From positions 141,087-205,086 of the forward strand of contig CAWJGC010000010.1 in NCBI GenBank assembly GCA_963842355.1: 64,000 bases of DNA, given 5' to 3'. The notes beneath the pieces were generated by a model. It saw only the letters and a program-made list of their open reading frames with translations. It searched no databases and was not told where the DNA came from. Numbering within the stretch: the first letter of the stretch is position 1; each line of letters starts with the position of its first letter. The position numbers and the translations under genes were made by a program. The DNA comes from JASHPR01 sp963842355. Its GTDB lineage: Bacteria > Actinomycetota > Actinomycetes > Streptosporangiales > Streptosporangiaceae. Positions 25,077 to 34,641 of this stretch are shown here, piece by piece.

Positions 25077-25376
25077 GGTGGCTCCCTGGTTCGGGCCGCT
25101 TCGGGAACGGAACGGCGGTCTCGGCGCGGGCTTTGATGCCCTGCAGCATCCGGCGCTCCATGGCGAGCCCGGCAGGCCCTGACGTTGCTGTCGCCATGCT
25201 CGACGGTATCGTTGGCACGCCGTGAGAAGTCCACGTCGAGAGCTGGCAAAGCCAAGCGCTGCTCCGCCGATCCGCGGATCATCGCTGGCTGTCAACCGGT
25301 TTTCTCGGTCGGTCGCATCGGCTAAGGCGACGGCGAGCAGGCGGATGATCCTCGCATCGCTGGGGGGTGCGGCGGC

Positions 25377-26795
25377 TCATGGCTGTCGATGCCGCAGCGT
25401 GTCATGTCGGGGCCGGGCCGGCCAGACGGGGTGGGCGGAGATGATCACCTGGTCGGGGTCGTAGGCGGTTTTGATCTGTTGCAGGCGGCGGGCGGAGGCG
25501 GGCGGGAGCACCGCGGCGGCCGCGGCTGGGGTCTCTTCGAAGTTGTAGTAGTCGTAGCTGGCGTGCCAGGGTGCGAGGGCGTCTTTGACCGCTTGCACGT
25601 GCGCGCGCGCCGGGCCGGCCAGGCCGGGCGTGCGCACGGGGCCGACGGCGTACAGCAGGTAGCTCGCGTCGATGCTGGGCTGGGCTCCGCCTCCGGGGAC
25701 GGGGCGGGCCAGCGCGCCGCCCAGGTGGCGGATCTCGACGCTGGCCGGCGGTGTCTGGGCGTCCGGGCCGGCCACGGCGACCAGGGCGTCGATCGCCGCG
25801 GCGGGGAAGTCGGCCAGCAACGCGCCGTCGCCCGCGCCAGGCACCGGCTGGCTGGGGTCCATGTTCAGCTGGCCGAGCGCGGCGGCGGGGATCATCGCGA
25901 CGGTGTCCAGTTCCGGGCCGAGCCGGCGCAGCGGGCCGATCAGCTCGGCACCGGTGCCCGCGTCGCCGAGGCAGGCAGCCTCGATTATGGCGAAGGCCCG
26001 GCCGCGCAGCGGTCCGGGGACCTCGGGCAGCGGCGGCACCCGCAGCAGGTGGCCGATGGAGGTGACCTCGTCCGGGGCCGTTGCCGTCCATTCGCGCCAG
26101 GCGTGCAGGACCTCCGCGGCGCGCTGGATCGGGAAGAACAGGTCCCCGGCGTACAGCTCGCGGACCGGGCACAGCCGCATCTCCAGCGCGGTCACCACCC
26201 CCACGCCGCCGCCGCCCCGGACCGCCCAGAACAGGTCCGGCTCGTGGCCGGCGTCGGCGCGGACCAGGTCGCCGCCGGGGGTCACGAGCTCGGCCGCGGT
26301 GACGCTGTTGGCGGCCAGCCCGTAACGGCGGGCCAGCCAGCCGAGCCCGCCGCCCAGCGTGTAGCCGGCTACACCCACGTTCGGCGAGCTCCCGGCCAGC
26401 CCGGCCAGGCCGTGCTCTGCTGCCGGGACGATCACGTCCTGCCACACCGCGCCGGCCTTGGCGCGGGCGGTGCGGGTAGCCGGGTCAATGTCCACCTGCC
26501 GCATGCGCGCCGTCCGCAGCAGCATCGCGCCGTCGAGCGGTTCGAGCGGCGCGGCGCCGTGACCGCTGCCCTGCGGGGCGATCCGCATCCCGTGGGCGCG
26601 GGCATACCGGACCGCCTGGGCCACGTCGGAGGCCGACCCGGCCTCCACGACAACGGAGGGCCGCTGGTCCACGGCCAGGTTCCACGCCTGGCGCGCCTGG
26701 TCGTAGCCGGCCTGGCCCGGGCCGAAAACCTGGCCCGCGATAGCCGCCCGCAGGGCTCCCAGGTCGCGGTCGGCAATGGTGTTCTTGACGTTCAT
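25377..26795 (-). CDS. FAD-binding oxidoreductase (BBE family)
   Basis: A 472-residue flavoprotein of the berberine-bridge-enzyme type. RPSVVVEAGSASDVAQAVRY and IAPQGSGHGAAPL hold the PP-loop and the His that binds FAD covalently; GYTLGGGLGWLARRYGLAAN follows but lacks the Cys of bicovalent enzymes, so a single link is expected. FWAVRGGGG and a C-terminal YDYYNFEETP motif (BBE domain) are present. ATG 26795 has AAGGAAA upstream; a longer frame to 26984 has no homology. Possible substrates are sugars or secondary metabolites. Downstream fused residues after VWPARP look drifted. Confidence 0.88.
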   Translation of the reverse strand: MNVKNTIADRDLGALRAAIAGQVFGPGQAGYDQARQAWNLAVDQRPSVVVEAGSASDVAQAVRYARAHGMRIAPQGSGHGAAPLEPLDGAMLLRTARMRQVDIDPATRTARAKAGAVWQDVIVPAAEHGLAGLAGSSPNVGVAGYTLGGGLGWLARRYGLAANSVTAAELVTPGGDLVRADAGHEPDLFWAVRGGGGVGVVTALEMRLCPVRELYAGDLFFPIQRAAEVLHAWREWTATAPDEVTSIGHLLRVPPLPEVPGPLRGRAFAIIEAACLGDAGTGAELIGPLRRLGPELDTVAMIPAAALGQLNMDPSQPVPGAGDGALLADFPAAAIDALVAVAGPDAQTPPASVEIRHLGGALARPVPGGGAQPSIDASYLLYAVGPVRTPGLAGPARAHVQAVKDALAPWHASYDYYNFEETPAAAAAVLPPASARRLQQIKTAYDPDQVIISAHPVWPARPRHDTLRHRQP

Positions 26796-27107
26796 AGTTT
26801 CCTTCTTTCCTTCGTAGCGCCGGCTTGGGGATACGGGATTTTGCGCTCCTGCCGCAGCTCCCTTTTCTCGTGCGTGCCTGCCTCGGTTGATGACCGCTCC
26901 GCCGTAGCAGTGGCCGACCGGGCGACCGGGCCGTCCAGGCTGTCTGTCGATGACCCGGCGCGTCACGGCGGCGTCGGCCCCCACACCCGGGGCCGGACGG
27001 CCCTGACAGCGAGCTTTGATAGATCGCGCCTAGCGGTCAGCTCTGTCAGCCCGGTATGGGCGAGGCCGAGCAGGTGCGCGATGCCCACCGCGGGGAGCGG
27101 ACCTGGA
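26796..27107. other. Intergenic stretch before the FAD oxidoreductase
   Basis: 312 bp holding the promoter region of the oxidoreductase gene. I see no coding sequence, RNA or clear operator in it. Confidence 0.4.
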
Positions 27108-27569
27108 TCAGCTCGGTTGCTCTGGCTGCGGCGCCAGGCTCTGCGCCCGCACCAGCAGGCTCCCGTACAGCAGCACGGAGGCGATGAAGCCGGCTGCCAT
27201 GGCGTAGGACCACCAGTTGTTCTTGGTGATCACTGTCATCACCCCGGCGATGACAGTGAGGCCGATCAGGACGGCGCCCGAGCGTGCGAGCTGACGCGGC
27301 CGGTCCCCGCCGCCGCGGGCGGCCCGGATGACCATGACGGCCCCGGCGACCAGGCCGATCGCGACCACGACGTGCAGCCCGAGCAGCACGGTGCTGATGG
27401 CGTGAGCAGCCCCGGTGGTCTCCGACGGCTGCCCGATCAGGTTGACCGCCATCCCGAGCAGGAACTGTGCTGACAGGAACACGAGCTGGTTCCGGGCCTC
27501 GCGGCGCATATTCATCCGGCTGGCCGACGCGGCCTGGACCGTTGTCTTCTCGTTTTCGCTCAGGTTCAT
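27108..27569 (-). CDS. Four-helix membrane protein of unknown function
   Basis: A 153-residue protein with four hydrophobic segments, near residues 28-46 (LVFLSAQFLLGMAVNLI), 55-83, 93-113 and 118-140 (WWSYAMAAGFIASVLLYGSL). GGAGGAACG directly before ATG 27569 is a strong ribosome site. It resembles the small DUF6220-type membrane proteins of Actinomycetota, but I cannot place it firmly. The stop overlaps nothing; the gene stands alone between the oxidoreductase and an MFS remnant. Confidence 0.7.
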   Translation of the reverse strand: MNLSENEKTTVQAASASRMNMRREARNQLVFLSAQFLLGMAVNLIGQPSETTGAAHAISTVLLGLHVVVAIGLVAGAVMVIRAARGGGDRPRQLARSGAVLIGLTVIAGVMTVITKNNWWSYAMAAGFIASVLLYGSLLVRAQSLAPQPEQPS

Positions 27570-27639
27570 CGTTCCTCCAGGAACTCATCGATCATTTTCG
27601 GGTTTTCGGGGCGAGTTTGGCGCAGGGCGCGGCGGTCGA

Positions 27640-27855
27640 TCAGAGGCGGAGCACCCCGCGCGCTGAAGGGGACGGGTCCGCGGCGACGGGAACGGCTGCG
27701 GCATCGGCGCCGGCGGCCTCGCCGCTGCGGGCCGCCTTTGAGTGTTCGTGGCTGTCGCGCGAGGAGATCAGCACGGCGGCGAGGATCGCTCCGTCGACGG
27801 CCAAGCCGGCGCCGACGAGGAACGCCAGGTCAAAGCCCTTGGTCAGCGCCTAAGG
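27640..27855 (-). pseudogene. MFS (DHA2) transporter C-terminal fragment
   Basis: The minus frame reads ALTKGFDLAFLVGAGLAVDG, AILAAVLISSRDSHEHSKAA and on to a natural stop at 27640. This is the last membrane helix and tail of a 14-helix DHA2-type drug exporter. No further part of the gene is found upstream. Confidence 0.6.
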
Positions 27856-28287
27856 CTGCCCGTCAGCGGGACGATCGTCTGCGGGGTTGTGACCAGCCGT
27901 AGTCCGACTTCGGCTGATACCGTGCTGCTGCTGTTCATTACCAGGCCAATCTTGATTCGATGGGTCACGATGCCGTTGCCGGCTTGTATCTGTGAGCCTC
28001 GCGCCTGGCTAGATGAATCATCGTCATACGATTGCGATGATTTCCTGCCCGCCCCCGGGCCACGCTTGATGAGCATCATCCCCCCGGCGAGCCGACACCT
28101 TGTGACCAGGACCGTGACCGCGGATGGGTCCGCGTTGCCGAGGCGTTGGCTGCAGGAGGCGGTGGCTGCAGCTGGCCCAGGACGACCCCGACTGCTTCCA
28201 GCCGGGCGTGGGCCCAGGGGATATGGGGGACGGGCAGTCTCCCCATGCGCGGGGGATCCCAGGCGTGCCCCACTCGGGTAACTCACC
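27856..28287. other. Gene-free stretch with locally lower GC
   Basis: 432 bp with a moderately AT-rich centre (27940-28060). No frame with recognisable motifs; it ends where the LuxR HTH copy begins. Confidence 0.4.
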
Positions 28288-28440
28288 CCTAGAGCCGTTG
28301 AGTCGCAGCGAGATGCGGGTGCTGCGTTACCTGCCGACGAATCTGTCCGTACCGGATATCGCCCGGGAACTGTCAGTGTCGGTGACCACCGTGCGGACAC
28401 GCATACGCCACCTGTTCGTCAAGCTCGACGCCCACCGCAT
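28288..28440 (+). pseudogene. LuxR-type HTH fragment, inverted partial copy of the regulator at 29-31.9 kb
   Basis: Reads EPLSRSEMRVLRYLPTNLS, then VPDIARELSVSVTTVRTRIR and HLFVKLDAHR, a LuxR HTH. Bases 28291-28349 are identical, in inverted orientation, to 29275-29333 of the large regulator gene, and the next about 90 bases are roughly 88% identical. The frame then drifts and has no link to an ATPase domain, so it is a remnant of a duplicated regulator. Confidence 0.65.
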
Positions 28441-28532
28441 ACCACCGCGGTCATCTCTTTGTCGTCGTGCCGGGCAAAATATCCGTGTATAACGGCGTAC
28501 TTCCCGGCCGATAAGTGAGATCAGAAATGGTT

Positions 28533-28751
28533 TCAATCGCGTGTGCGGCGGAGTTCGAGCAACTCGAGGCCGAGCGCCTCGATCTCAGCTAGCACGCCGT
28601 GTAGAGCCGCCTGGTCGGCCACTGGCCCGCAGAGCACGGTCTCCTTTTCGTGAGCTCGCGCAAACATGCCGGGGAAGGCCCCGAGTAGTGTCCTGCCCAG
28701 GAGTCCGCGGACGCGGATCTCGTACCAGACCGGTCCGGTCTGTTCAGCCAT
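28533..28751 (-). CDS. Small conserved protein, 72 residues, LuxR-linked
   Basis: MAEQTGPVWYEIRVRGLLG opens a short protein ending ALHGVLAEIEALGLELLELR. Start ATG 28751 has AAGGAA 8 bp upstream. Similar 70-residue proteins with the pattern TGPVWYEIRV...GPVADQAALHGLL occur in many Actinomycetota, often beside large ATPase/LuxR regulators, as here. The function is not known to me; size and the ferredoxin-like beta-alpha-beta pattern suggest a ligand- or partner-binding role (inference). Confidence 0.75.
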   Translation of the reverse strand: MAEQTGPVWYEIRVRGLLGRTLLGAFPGMFARAHEKETVLCGPVADQAALHGVLAEIEALGLELLELRRTRD

Positions 28752-29068
28752 GGTTTCGTTTCCTTCTCGGTCCTCATCAGAGAACGAGATGCAAGGCAAG
28801 TGCCGGGCAGCCGCGCTGGACAAGCGTGGCTGCCTGATGCTCCTGCCTGTTTTAATCGGACACGTCCAAGCGTCGTGCCCGGCTAGATGGGCCTGCATCG
28901 TATAGTTGTGATGATTTACCGGGGTCAAGGTGTTCGCTGAAGCGATACCCAGGGCGGTTGGACCACCGAGGCGGGCAAAATCCGGGCACGCCGACCCAGC
29001 CGGCCAGCATGCGTGGTGGTTCGCCAAGCCGGCTGCTAAGGCCGAAGTCGGCCAGGTCGTCGCGACAT
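28752..29068. other. Intergenic stretch
   Basis: 317 bp between the small protein and the regulator stop. Contains the promoter side of the small gene; nothing else seen. Confidence 0.4.
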
Positions 29069-31873
29069 TCACGCCAAGCAGCGTGGGCCCGGGCATAATA
29101 CGGTTGCGCGGGGCCGACCAGCGCGGCGCATGGGGGATGGTGCGAGCAGGCCCAGATCGCGGGCCCGCGCGACGGCCTCGGTGCGGTGGTGGGCGCCGAG
29201 CTTGACGAACAGGTGGCTTATGTGCGTCCGGACGGTGGTCACCGAAACTGACAGTTCCCGCGCGATCTCCGGGGCGGACAGATTCGTCGGCAGGTAACGC
29301 AGCACCCGCATCTCGCTGCGACTCAACGGCTCTATCAGCTCGGGGGAACGATCTCCCCCAGACCACTCTTTGCCACGGGGGGGCTTCCCGCTTCCCAGTA
29401 CCGCCCTGGGCCCCGGATACCCATCGGGGGCCGGTTCCGCGGGGCCTGGCTCCAGTGGTGGAAGCAGGGTGAGGATCTCCGAGACCAGGGCCGCGTGTTT
29501 GGCGCAGTCCCGGGCGTGGCGCTCCAGCAGCCCCGGCGCACGGTAGATGAGGAACGGGAAGAGCATGCGATCGGGCTCGGCGATATCGAGGGCACGCTCG
29601 AGCGTGCGCCAGGCGGCGGCCCGGTCGCTGAGTGCGTCCCGGACGATCGCCTCCAGCACGAAAACGTTAACCAGCCAGTTCGGCCAGACCACGGGAGCGG
29701 AGCCGTCCAGAACCGGCGCCAGCGCGGCGGTCGCCGCGCGCGGGTCGTCCTGGGCCAGCCGCAGCACCGCCTCGGCGACGCGGATCTCGCCGCGGTCGCG
29801 GTCCTCGTCACGCAGGCCGCGCAGGGTCTGCTCGGCGCGCCCCGTGTCGCCCAGGCGCACCAGGGCGTGCAGCAGCAATGCCCGCGTCGACGTGACGAAA
29901 TAACTGCCGTGCGGGGCGGCGAGGTGCCCCGAAAGCCGCTCGGCGGCCCGGCAGGCGGCCAGCGCGTCGGTGACGCGGCCGCGCGCCAGCTCCAGCAGCC
30001 CGCGCACGAAGCAGATCCCCGCCCCCACGGCGGGCTCGGCTTCCGGCCTGACGGTGCGCTCGGCCCGCTGGACCCAGGGCTCTGCCTCATCGGGCCGCCC
30101 CTGCCAGATCAGCGCGCCTGCGAGTGCGATGTAAGCGCTTCCGGCGGCCGGCTCGTCGGTCCAGCCGTGCCGTTCGGCCAGCTCGACCGCCTGCCTGCCG
30201 CGCTCCGCCGCCCGTGCGAACGACCGCTCGAGTTCGACCGGCGCCTGGTACGCCAGGCCGGTGAACTCCAGATAGGGCCGCCCGACCCGGCGGGCCAGCA
30301 CCGCGCCCTGCTCCAGGTGCGCCGCTGCATCCTCGAACCGGGCCGCCCCGTACTCGGCGCTGCCGAGGCTGATCAGCGCCAGCGCGCGCAGCTCCTCGCC
30401 CAGGCCGGGCGCCGGCTCCGGAGCCTCGGCCGTGGCCTGCAGCCGCCGCGCCTCCTCCGCCACCGCCGGCGGGTTCCCGCGGTGGCGGGCAACCAGCAGC
30501 CGGATGATCCCGAGCAGCACCTGCGCCTGCCCGCGCCGGGCCGACGGCACCGACGCCGCCCCCCGCGCCGCCACCTCCAGATACCGCTCCGCGGCCTCCA
30601 GCGATCCCTGCGCCAGCTCATCGGCCGCCGCCACCGCCGCCAGCTCAGCATCCGCCGCCGCGGCCTCCGCCGGGAACCCGGCCAGGATCGCGTGCACCGT
30701 CGCGGCCTGCCCGCCCAGATGCAGGCCGGGCCAGTGCCCGGCGAGCAGGCGGGCGGCCAGCCCCCAGTCCTGCGCCGCCTGCGCGTGCCGGATCGCCTCC
30801 ACCGGGAACCCGTGCTCCGAAAACCACTGCGCTGCCACCCCGTGTAGCCTGGTGACCTCGCCAGGCGCGGTGCGCCGAAGCTCCAGCTGCAGCAGGTCGG
30901 CGAACAGGTGATGGTAACGGAACCAGGAACGGCCCGCGTCCAGCGAGACCACGAACGCGTTCGCCACCTCCAGCTCCTGCAGCACCCGCTCCCCGCCCAA
31001 GCCTCCGGCCAGGGCATCAGCCAGCGGGCCGGACACCCGCTCCAGCACGCTGGTGCGCAGCAGCAGCCGCCGCACGTCTTCCGGCTGCCGGTCCAGCACC
31101 TCATCCAGCAGGTACTCCGCCACCGTCCGCTCACTGCCGGAAAACTCCGCCGCGAACCCGCCCGGATCCGTATGGCCGGCCAGCGACAGCGCCGCCAGCC
31201 GCAGCCCGGCCGCCCACCCCTCGGTCCGCTCATGCAGCATCACCACCGCCGGATCGGCCAGCTCCACCCCGGCCCCGGCAAACAACTCCCGCGCCTCGGC
31301 CACGCTGAACCGCAGATCCCCGGCCCGTATCTCGGCCAGGTGACCCTCCAGCCGCAGCCGATGCAGCCCCAGCCGCAGGTCATGCCGGGTACACAGCACG
31401 AACCGCAGCGCATCCGGGGCCCGCATCATCAGCAGCTCCAGCTGCCGCAGCGCCTGGTCCGGCCCCAGCAGGTGGACGTCATCGACCACCAGCCAGACCG
31501 GCTCCGCCAGCGGCGCCAGGTCCTTCAAGAGCTGCTCCACGACCGCCCACCCGTCCAGGTCCGGCGCCGCCGTCAGCTCCCGCACCAGCCCCGACCCCGG
31601 AGCCGTCCCGCGCAGCGCCCCCAGCACCGACGTCCAGAACCGCTGCGGATCCCGCTCATCCCGCCCCACCGGCACCCAAGCGGCGCGGTCCGCCACCCCC
31701 GCCTCACCGATCCACGACCGCAGCAGGACCGTCTTCCCGCTCCCCGCCGGCGCCGACACCACCGTCACCCGCGCCCGCGCTCCAAGCCGCCCGAACAGCC
31801 CAATACGCGGAACGACTCCTCCCGCACCAGGGGAAACAGCAGCACCGGACTCCGGCCCCCCGGCAGACCCCAT
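29069..31873 (-). CDS. MalT/LAL-type LuxR transcriptional regulator with AAA ATPase domain
   Basis: About 934 residues. Walker A VVSAPAGSGKTVLLRSWI lies about 35 residues from the start; Walker B-like WLVVDDVHLL and the helical lid LHERTEGWAAGLRLAALSLAG follow, as in MalT-family (LAL) regulators. A long TPR-like helical region fills residues about 330-800, and the C-terminal LuxR HTH is PLSRSEMRVLRYLPTNLSAP to HLFVKLGAHHRTEAVARA. The start is uncertain: ATG 31873 is used, but alternatives reach 31930; none has a good ribosome site. It may control neighbouring small genes; the inducer is unknown. Confidence 0.87.
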   Translation of the reverse strand: MGSAGGPESGAAVSPGAGGVVPRIGLFGRLGARARVTVVSAPAGSGKTVLLRSWIGEAGVADRAAWVPVGRDERDPQRFWTSVLGALRGTAPGSGLVRELTAAPDLDGWAVVEQLLKDLAPLAEPVWLVVDDVHLLGPDQALRQLELLMMRAPDALRFVLCTRHDLRLGLHRLRLEGHLAEIRAGDLRFSVAEARELFAGAGVELADPAVVMLHERTEGWAAGLRLAALSLAGHTDPGGFAAEFSGSERTVAEYLLDEVLDRQPEDVRRLLLRTSVLERVSGPLADALAGGLGGERVLQELEVANAFVVSLDAGRSWFRYHHLFADLLQLELRRTAPGEVTRLHGVAAQWFSEHGFPVEAIRHAQAAQDWGLAARLLAGHWPGLHLGGQAATVHAILAGFPAEAAAADAELAAVAAADELAQGSLEAAERYLEVAARGAASVPSARRGQAQVLLGIIRLLVARHRGNPPAVAEEARRLQATAEAPEPAPGLGEELRALALISLGSAEYGAARFEDAAAHLEQGAVLARRVGRPYLEFTGLAYQAPVELERSFARAAERGRQAVELAERHGWTDEPAAGSAYIALAGALIWQGRPDEAEPWVQRAERTVRPEAEPAVGAGICFVRGLLELARGRVTDALAACRAAERLSGHLAAPHGSYFVTSTRALLLHALVRLGDTGRAEQTLRGLRDEDRDRGEIRVAEAVLRLAQDDPRAATAALAPVLDGSAPVVWPNWLVNVFVLEAIVRDALSDRAAAWRTLERALDIAEPDRMLFPFLIYRAPGLLERHARDCAKHAALVSEILTLLPPLEPGPAEPAPDGYPGPRAVLGSGKPPRGKEWSGGDRSPELIEPLSRSEMRVLRYLPTNLSAPEIARELSVSVTTVRTHISHLFVKLGAHHRTEAVARARDLGLLAPSPMRRAGRPRATVLCPGPRCLA

Positions 31874-32167
31874 CGCTCTATCATCACACGAACCCCCGGC
31901 AGCGCCCATAGGCCCGGTGAGCGCGGGCAAGCCAGAGATCCGATGCGTCGCTCTGGCACGTTCGACGACAGTCAGCTGTGGCGTGCAGATCCGGTATTAC
32001 ATGCGCGTGTATCGGAGCGCTGCCGGTTGTCGCCCGTCCACCTGTCCGGCATTGTTCAGGGGTCGGCCACCCCGGCCGTCAGTGCCGGGCTGGCCGCAGA
32101 GCCGGTGCCAGGTCCGCCTCTGCGCTGGCCTCCAGGCTGCAGCTTCCGCGCTGTGTGCGGTGGTGGC

Positions 32168-34597
32168 TCACGGCGTCGGAGTGCCGGTACCGCGCTGGTC
32201 TCGGACGATGGCTACCGCCTGCTGCTGGGTGAGCCCGGAGCCGGCGGAGAAGGCCCGATCGAAGCGGGCTGCGCCCAGCCTGTGGCGGACCTGGGCCATC
32301 AGATCGGCCTCCGCCTTCCGCAGATGCGGCCATGCCGATAGGCCGACCCGCCGGCGCAGGCCCTCGGCCGCGCCTTCCAGCAGCGCTGCCCGGTCCGGGT
32401 CGCCGTCTGCGAACGCCAGCTGGGCGTACCCGGCCAGGCACAGGGTCACGAACGGGGTGCTGCGGGCCGCCAGGCTCAGGTCCAGCGCCTCCTCCAGCAG
32501 CGGCCGGGCCTCATCGAGGCTGCCGCGCACGACATCCAGGATGCCCAGCTGTACCCGGGCTCCCGCGGCGAGCCAGTCACCGCCGACTCGCTCCGCCAGG
32601 TCACGTGCCTCACGCAGGTCTCGCAGCGCGTCATCGTAGCGGCCCAGCGCCGTGTCCACCGCGCCGACGGTGAACGCGGCCATCGCCGTGAAGACAGGCT
32701 CGTCCTGGCCGCGGAGCTCCTCCAGCGAGGCCGCCGCCTCCCGCAGCGCCCCGCCGTAGTCGCCGGCGACCGGCAAGGTCCACGCCATCGCCAGCCGGGC
32801 CACCGCGTGCAGGAAAAGATCCCGGATCCCGGGCAGCAGCGGCGCCAGGCGCTGGCGGGCCGCCAGCGCCGCCGCGTCGTCCCCGATGTCGCCGGCGAGC
32901 ACCGCCGCCGCCCAGGCCAGCTCGGCCCGGGCCTGCGGGTCCAGCGTGCCGAAGCCGGGCAGCAGCTGCTCCACCCAGGACCAGGCCTCGCGCCCGAGGT
33001 CCCGCTGCGACCAGAACAGGTACAGGACCCGGAACAGGTGCGGCAGCGGCCCGCGGTCATGCGCCAGGTACCAGCGCACCGCGGCGGCCAGGTTGCCCGC
33101 CTCGGCGCCCAGCCGCTCCATCCATTCGCTCCGCCCCGGGCCGCGCAGCGGCCGGTCGGCCTGCTCGGCCAGCGCCCGGTAGAAGCCAGCGTGCCTGCGC
33201 CCGACCTCGGCGGCGTCGGCCCGGGCCGCCAGCCGCTCGGCCACGAACGCGCGGACGGTCGCCAGCATCCGCGACCGGGGCCCGAGCCCGGTGCTGTCGA
33301 TAGCGACCAGGCTGTGACGGGCCAGCGCCTCACACAACTCCAGCGCCCGGTCCTCATCCAGGCCCGCCACCTCGGCGGCGGCCGGGATGGTCCAGCCGTC
33401 GGCGAACACCGCCGTGACCTCCAGCAGCGAACGCTCGTCGTCTTCCAAGAGGCCGACGCTCCACTCCACGGTGGCGCGCAGGGTCCGCTGCCGCTCGGGG
33501 AGATCCACCGCGCCGGCGCCGATCGCGTCCAGCGAGGCCGCCAGCCGGGCCAGCAGCGCGGCCGGGTCCAGCAGCCTCGTGCGGGCGGCGGCCAGCTCGA
33601 TCGCCAGCGGCAGGCCCTCCAGCCGCCGGCAGATCTCGGCCACCGCCGCCGCGTTGCCCCCGGCCAGCCCGAATCCGGGCCGCACCGCGCGGGCCCGGTC
33701 CACGAACAGCGCCACCGCCGGCGAGGCCGCCACCTCCGCGACCGAGGCGGCACCCGAACCGGCAGGCAACGCCAGCGGCGGCACCGGGTACTCCCGCTCG
33801 GCGCGCAACCCCAGCACCGTGCGGCTGGTGGCCAGCATCGCCACCCCCGGGCCGCGGGCCAGCAACTCGCCCAGGTCCGGGGCGGCCCGGATCACCTGCT
33901 CCAGGTTGTCCAAGACCAGCAGCCACGCGCCGTCGCCGAACGTCTCGGCCAGCGCCTCCAGCGGCGCGCCGACGCCCGCCAGGTCGGCGCCCGCGGCCCG
34001 GCCGATCGCGGCCAGGACCTGCCCCGAGTCGGTGACCGCCTCCAGCGGCACGAAGGCAGTGCCCGCGCCGAACCGGTCCCGCAGCCGCCCGCCCACCGCC
34101 ACCGCCAGCCGGGTCTTGCCGACCCCGCCCGGCCCGGTCAGCGTCACCAGCCGCACCTCAGGACGCCCGAGCAGCCCGGCCACCTCGCCGACCGCCCGCT
34201 CCCGCCCCAGCAGCGACGTCGTGCTCACCGGCAGCGGGCGGGGACCACGGGCGCCCGCCGGCGACGACACCGCGGCCGCGGCCGGGCCGGCAGCGGCGGC
34301 GAACCGCTCACTCAACAGCACCGCCAGGTCATCACGCACCAGCCGGCCCAGCTCGCCGGAAGTGCGGAAATGCCGGTAAGACGCCGAAGCGTCATCCTGG
34401 ATGCGGGCCAGCAGATCACCCAGGCGAGGGTCACGGCCAGCCGCCGCCGCCTTGACGTACAACAACCGGGGCAGCGCGCGCGACAAGTCGAACTCCTCCT
34501 CCAGGCCGGAGACCTGCATGCCCGGGGCCGGCTGCCCATACCGCAGCCAGTACAACCCGATGAACACATCGCTTCGCGCCAGGTACTGCCGGTACAC
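32168..34597 (-). CDS. DUF4062 / AfsR-like NB-ARC ATPase regulator, 5' truncated
   Basis: The visible part begins inside a DUF4062 domain: PYPPREVYRQYLARSDVFIG, LYWLRYGQPAPGMQVSGLEE. Then comes an AfsR/NB-ARC-type ATPase with VTLTGPGGVGKTRLAVAVGG (Walker A), WLLVLDNLEQVIRAA (Walker B), LATSRTVLGLRAEREYPVPP and LPLAIELAAARTRLLDP, followed by a TPR-like helical tail. GTG 34597 is only the first possible start; homology continues upstream to about 34624 and then stops at the metallo-hydrolase gene, so some 50-60 N-terminal residues are lost. There is no DNA-binding domain; the family is thought to act as a signalling STAND ATPase. Confidence 0.8.
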   Translation of the reverse strand: MYRQYLARSDVFIGLYWLRYGQPAPGMQVSGLEEEFDLSRALPRLLYVKAAAAGRDPRLGDLLARIQDDASASYRHFRTSGELGRLVRDDLAVLLSERFAAAAGPAAAAVSSPAGARGPRPLPVSTTSLLGRERAVGEVAGLLGRPEVRLVTLTGPGGVGKTRLAVAVGGRLRDRFGAGTAFVPLEAVTDSGQVLAAIGRAAGADLAGVGAPLEALAETFGDGAWLLVLDNLEQVIRAAPDLGELLARGPGVAMLATSRTVLGLRAEREYPVPPLALPAGSGAASVAEVAASPAVALFVDRARAVRPGFGLAGGNAAAVAEICRRLEGLPLAIELAAARTRLLDPAALLARLAASLDAIGAGAVDLPERQRTLRATVEWSVGLLEDDERSLLEVTAVFADGWTIPAAAEVAGLDEDRALELCEALARHSLVAIDSTGLGPRSRMLATVRAFVAERLAARADAAEVGRRHAGFYRALAEQADRPLRGPGRSEWMERLGAEAGNLAAAVRWYLAHDRGPLPHLFRVLYLFWSQRDLGREAWSWVEQLLPGFGTLDPQARAELAWAAAVLAGDIGDDAAALAARQRLAPLLPGIRDLFLHAVARLAMAWTLPVAGDYGGALREAAASLEELRGQDEPVFTAMAAFTVGAVDTALGRYDDALRDLREARDLAERVGGDWLAAGARVQLGILDVVRGSLDEARPLLEEALDLSLAARSTPFVTLCLAGYAQLAFADGDPDRAALLEGAAEGLRRRVGLSAWPHLRKAEADLMAQVRHRLGAARFDRAFSAGSGLTQQQAVAIVRDQRGTGTPTP

Positions 34598-34641
34598 CTC
34601 CCGCGGCGGATACGGCCGGGCCCCGTCACAGCGCGACCGGG

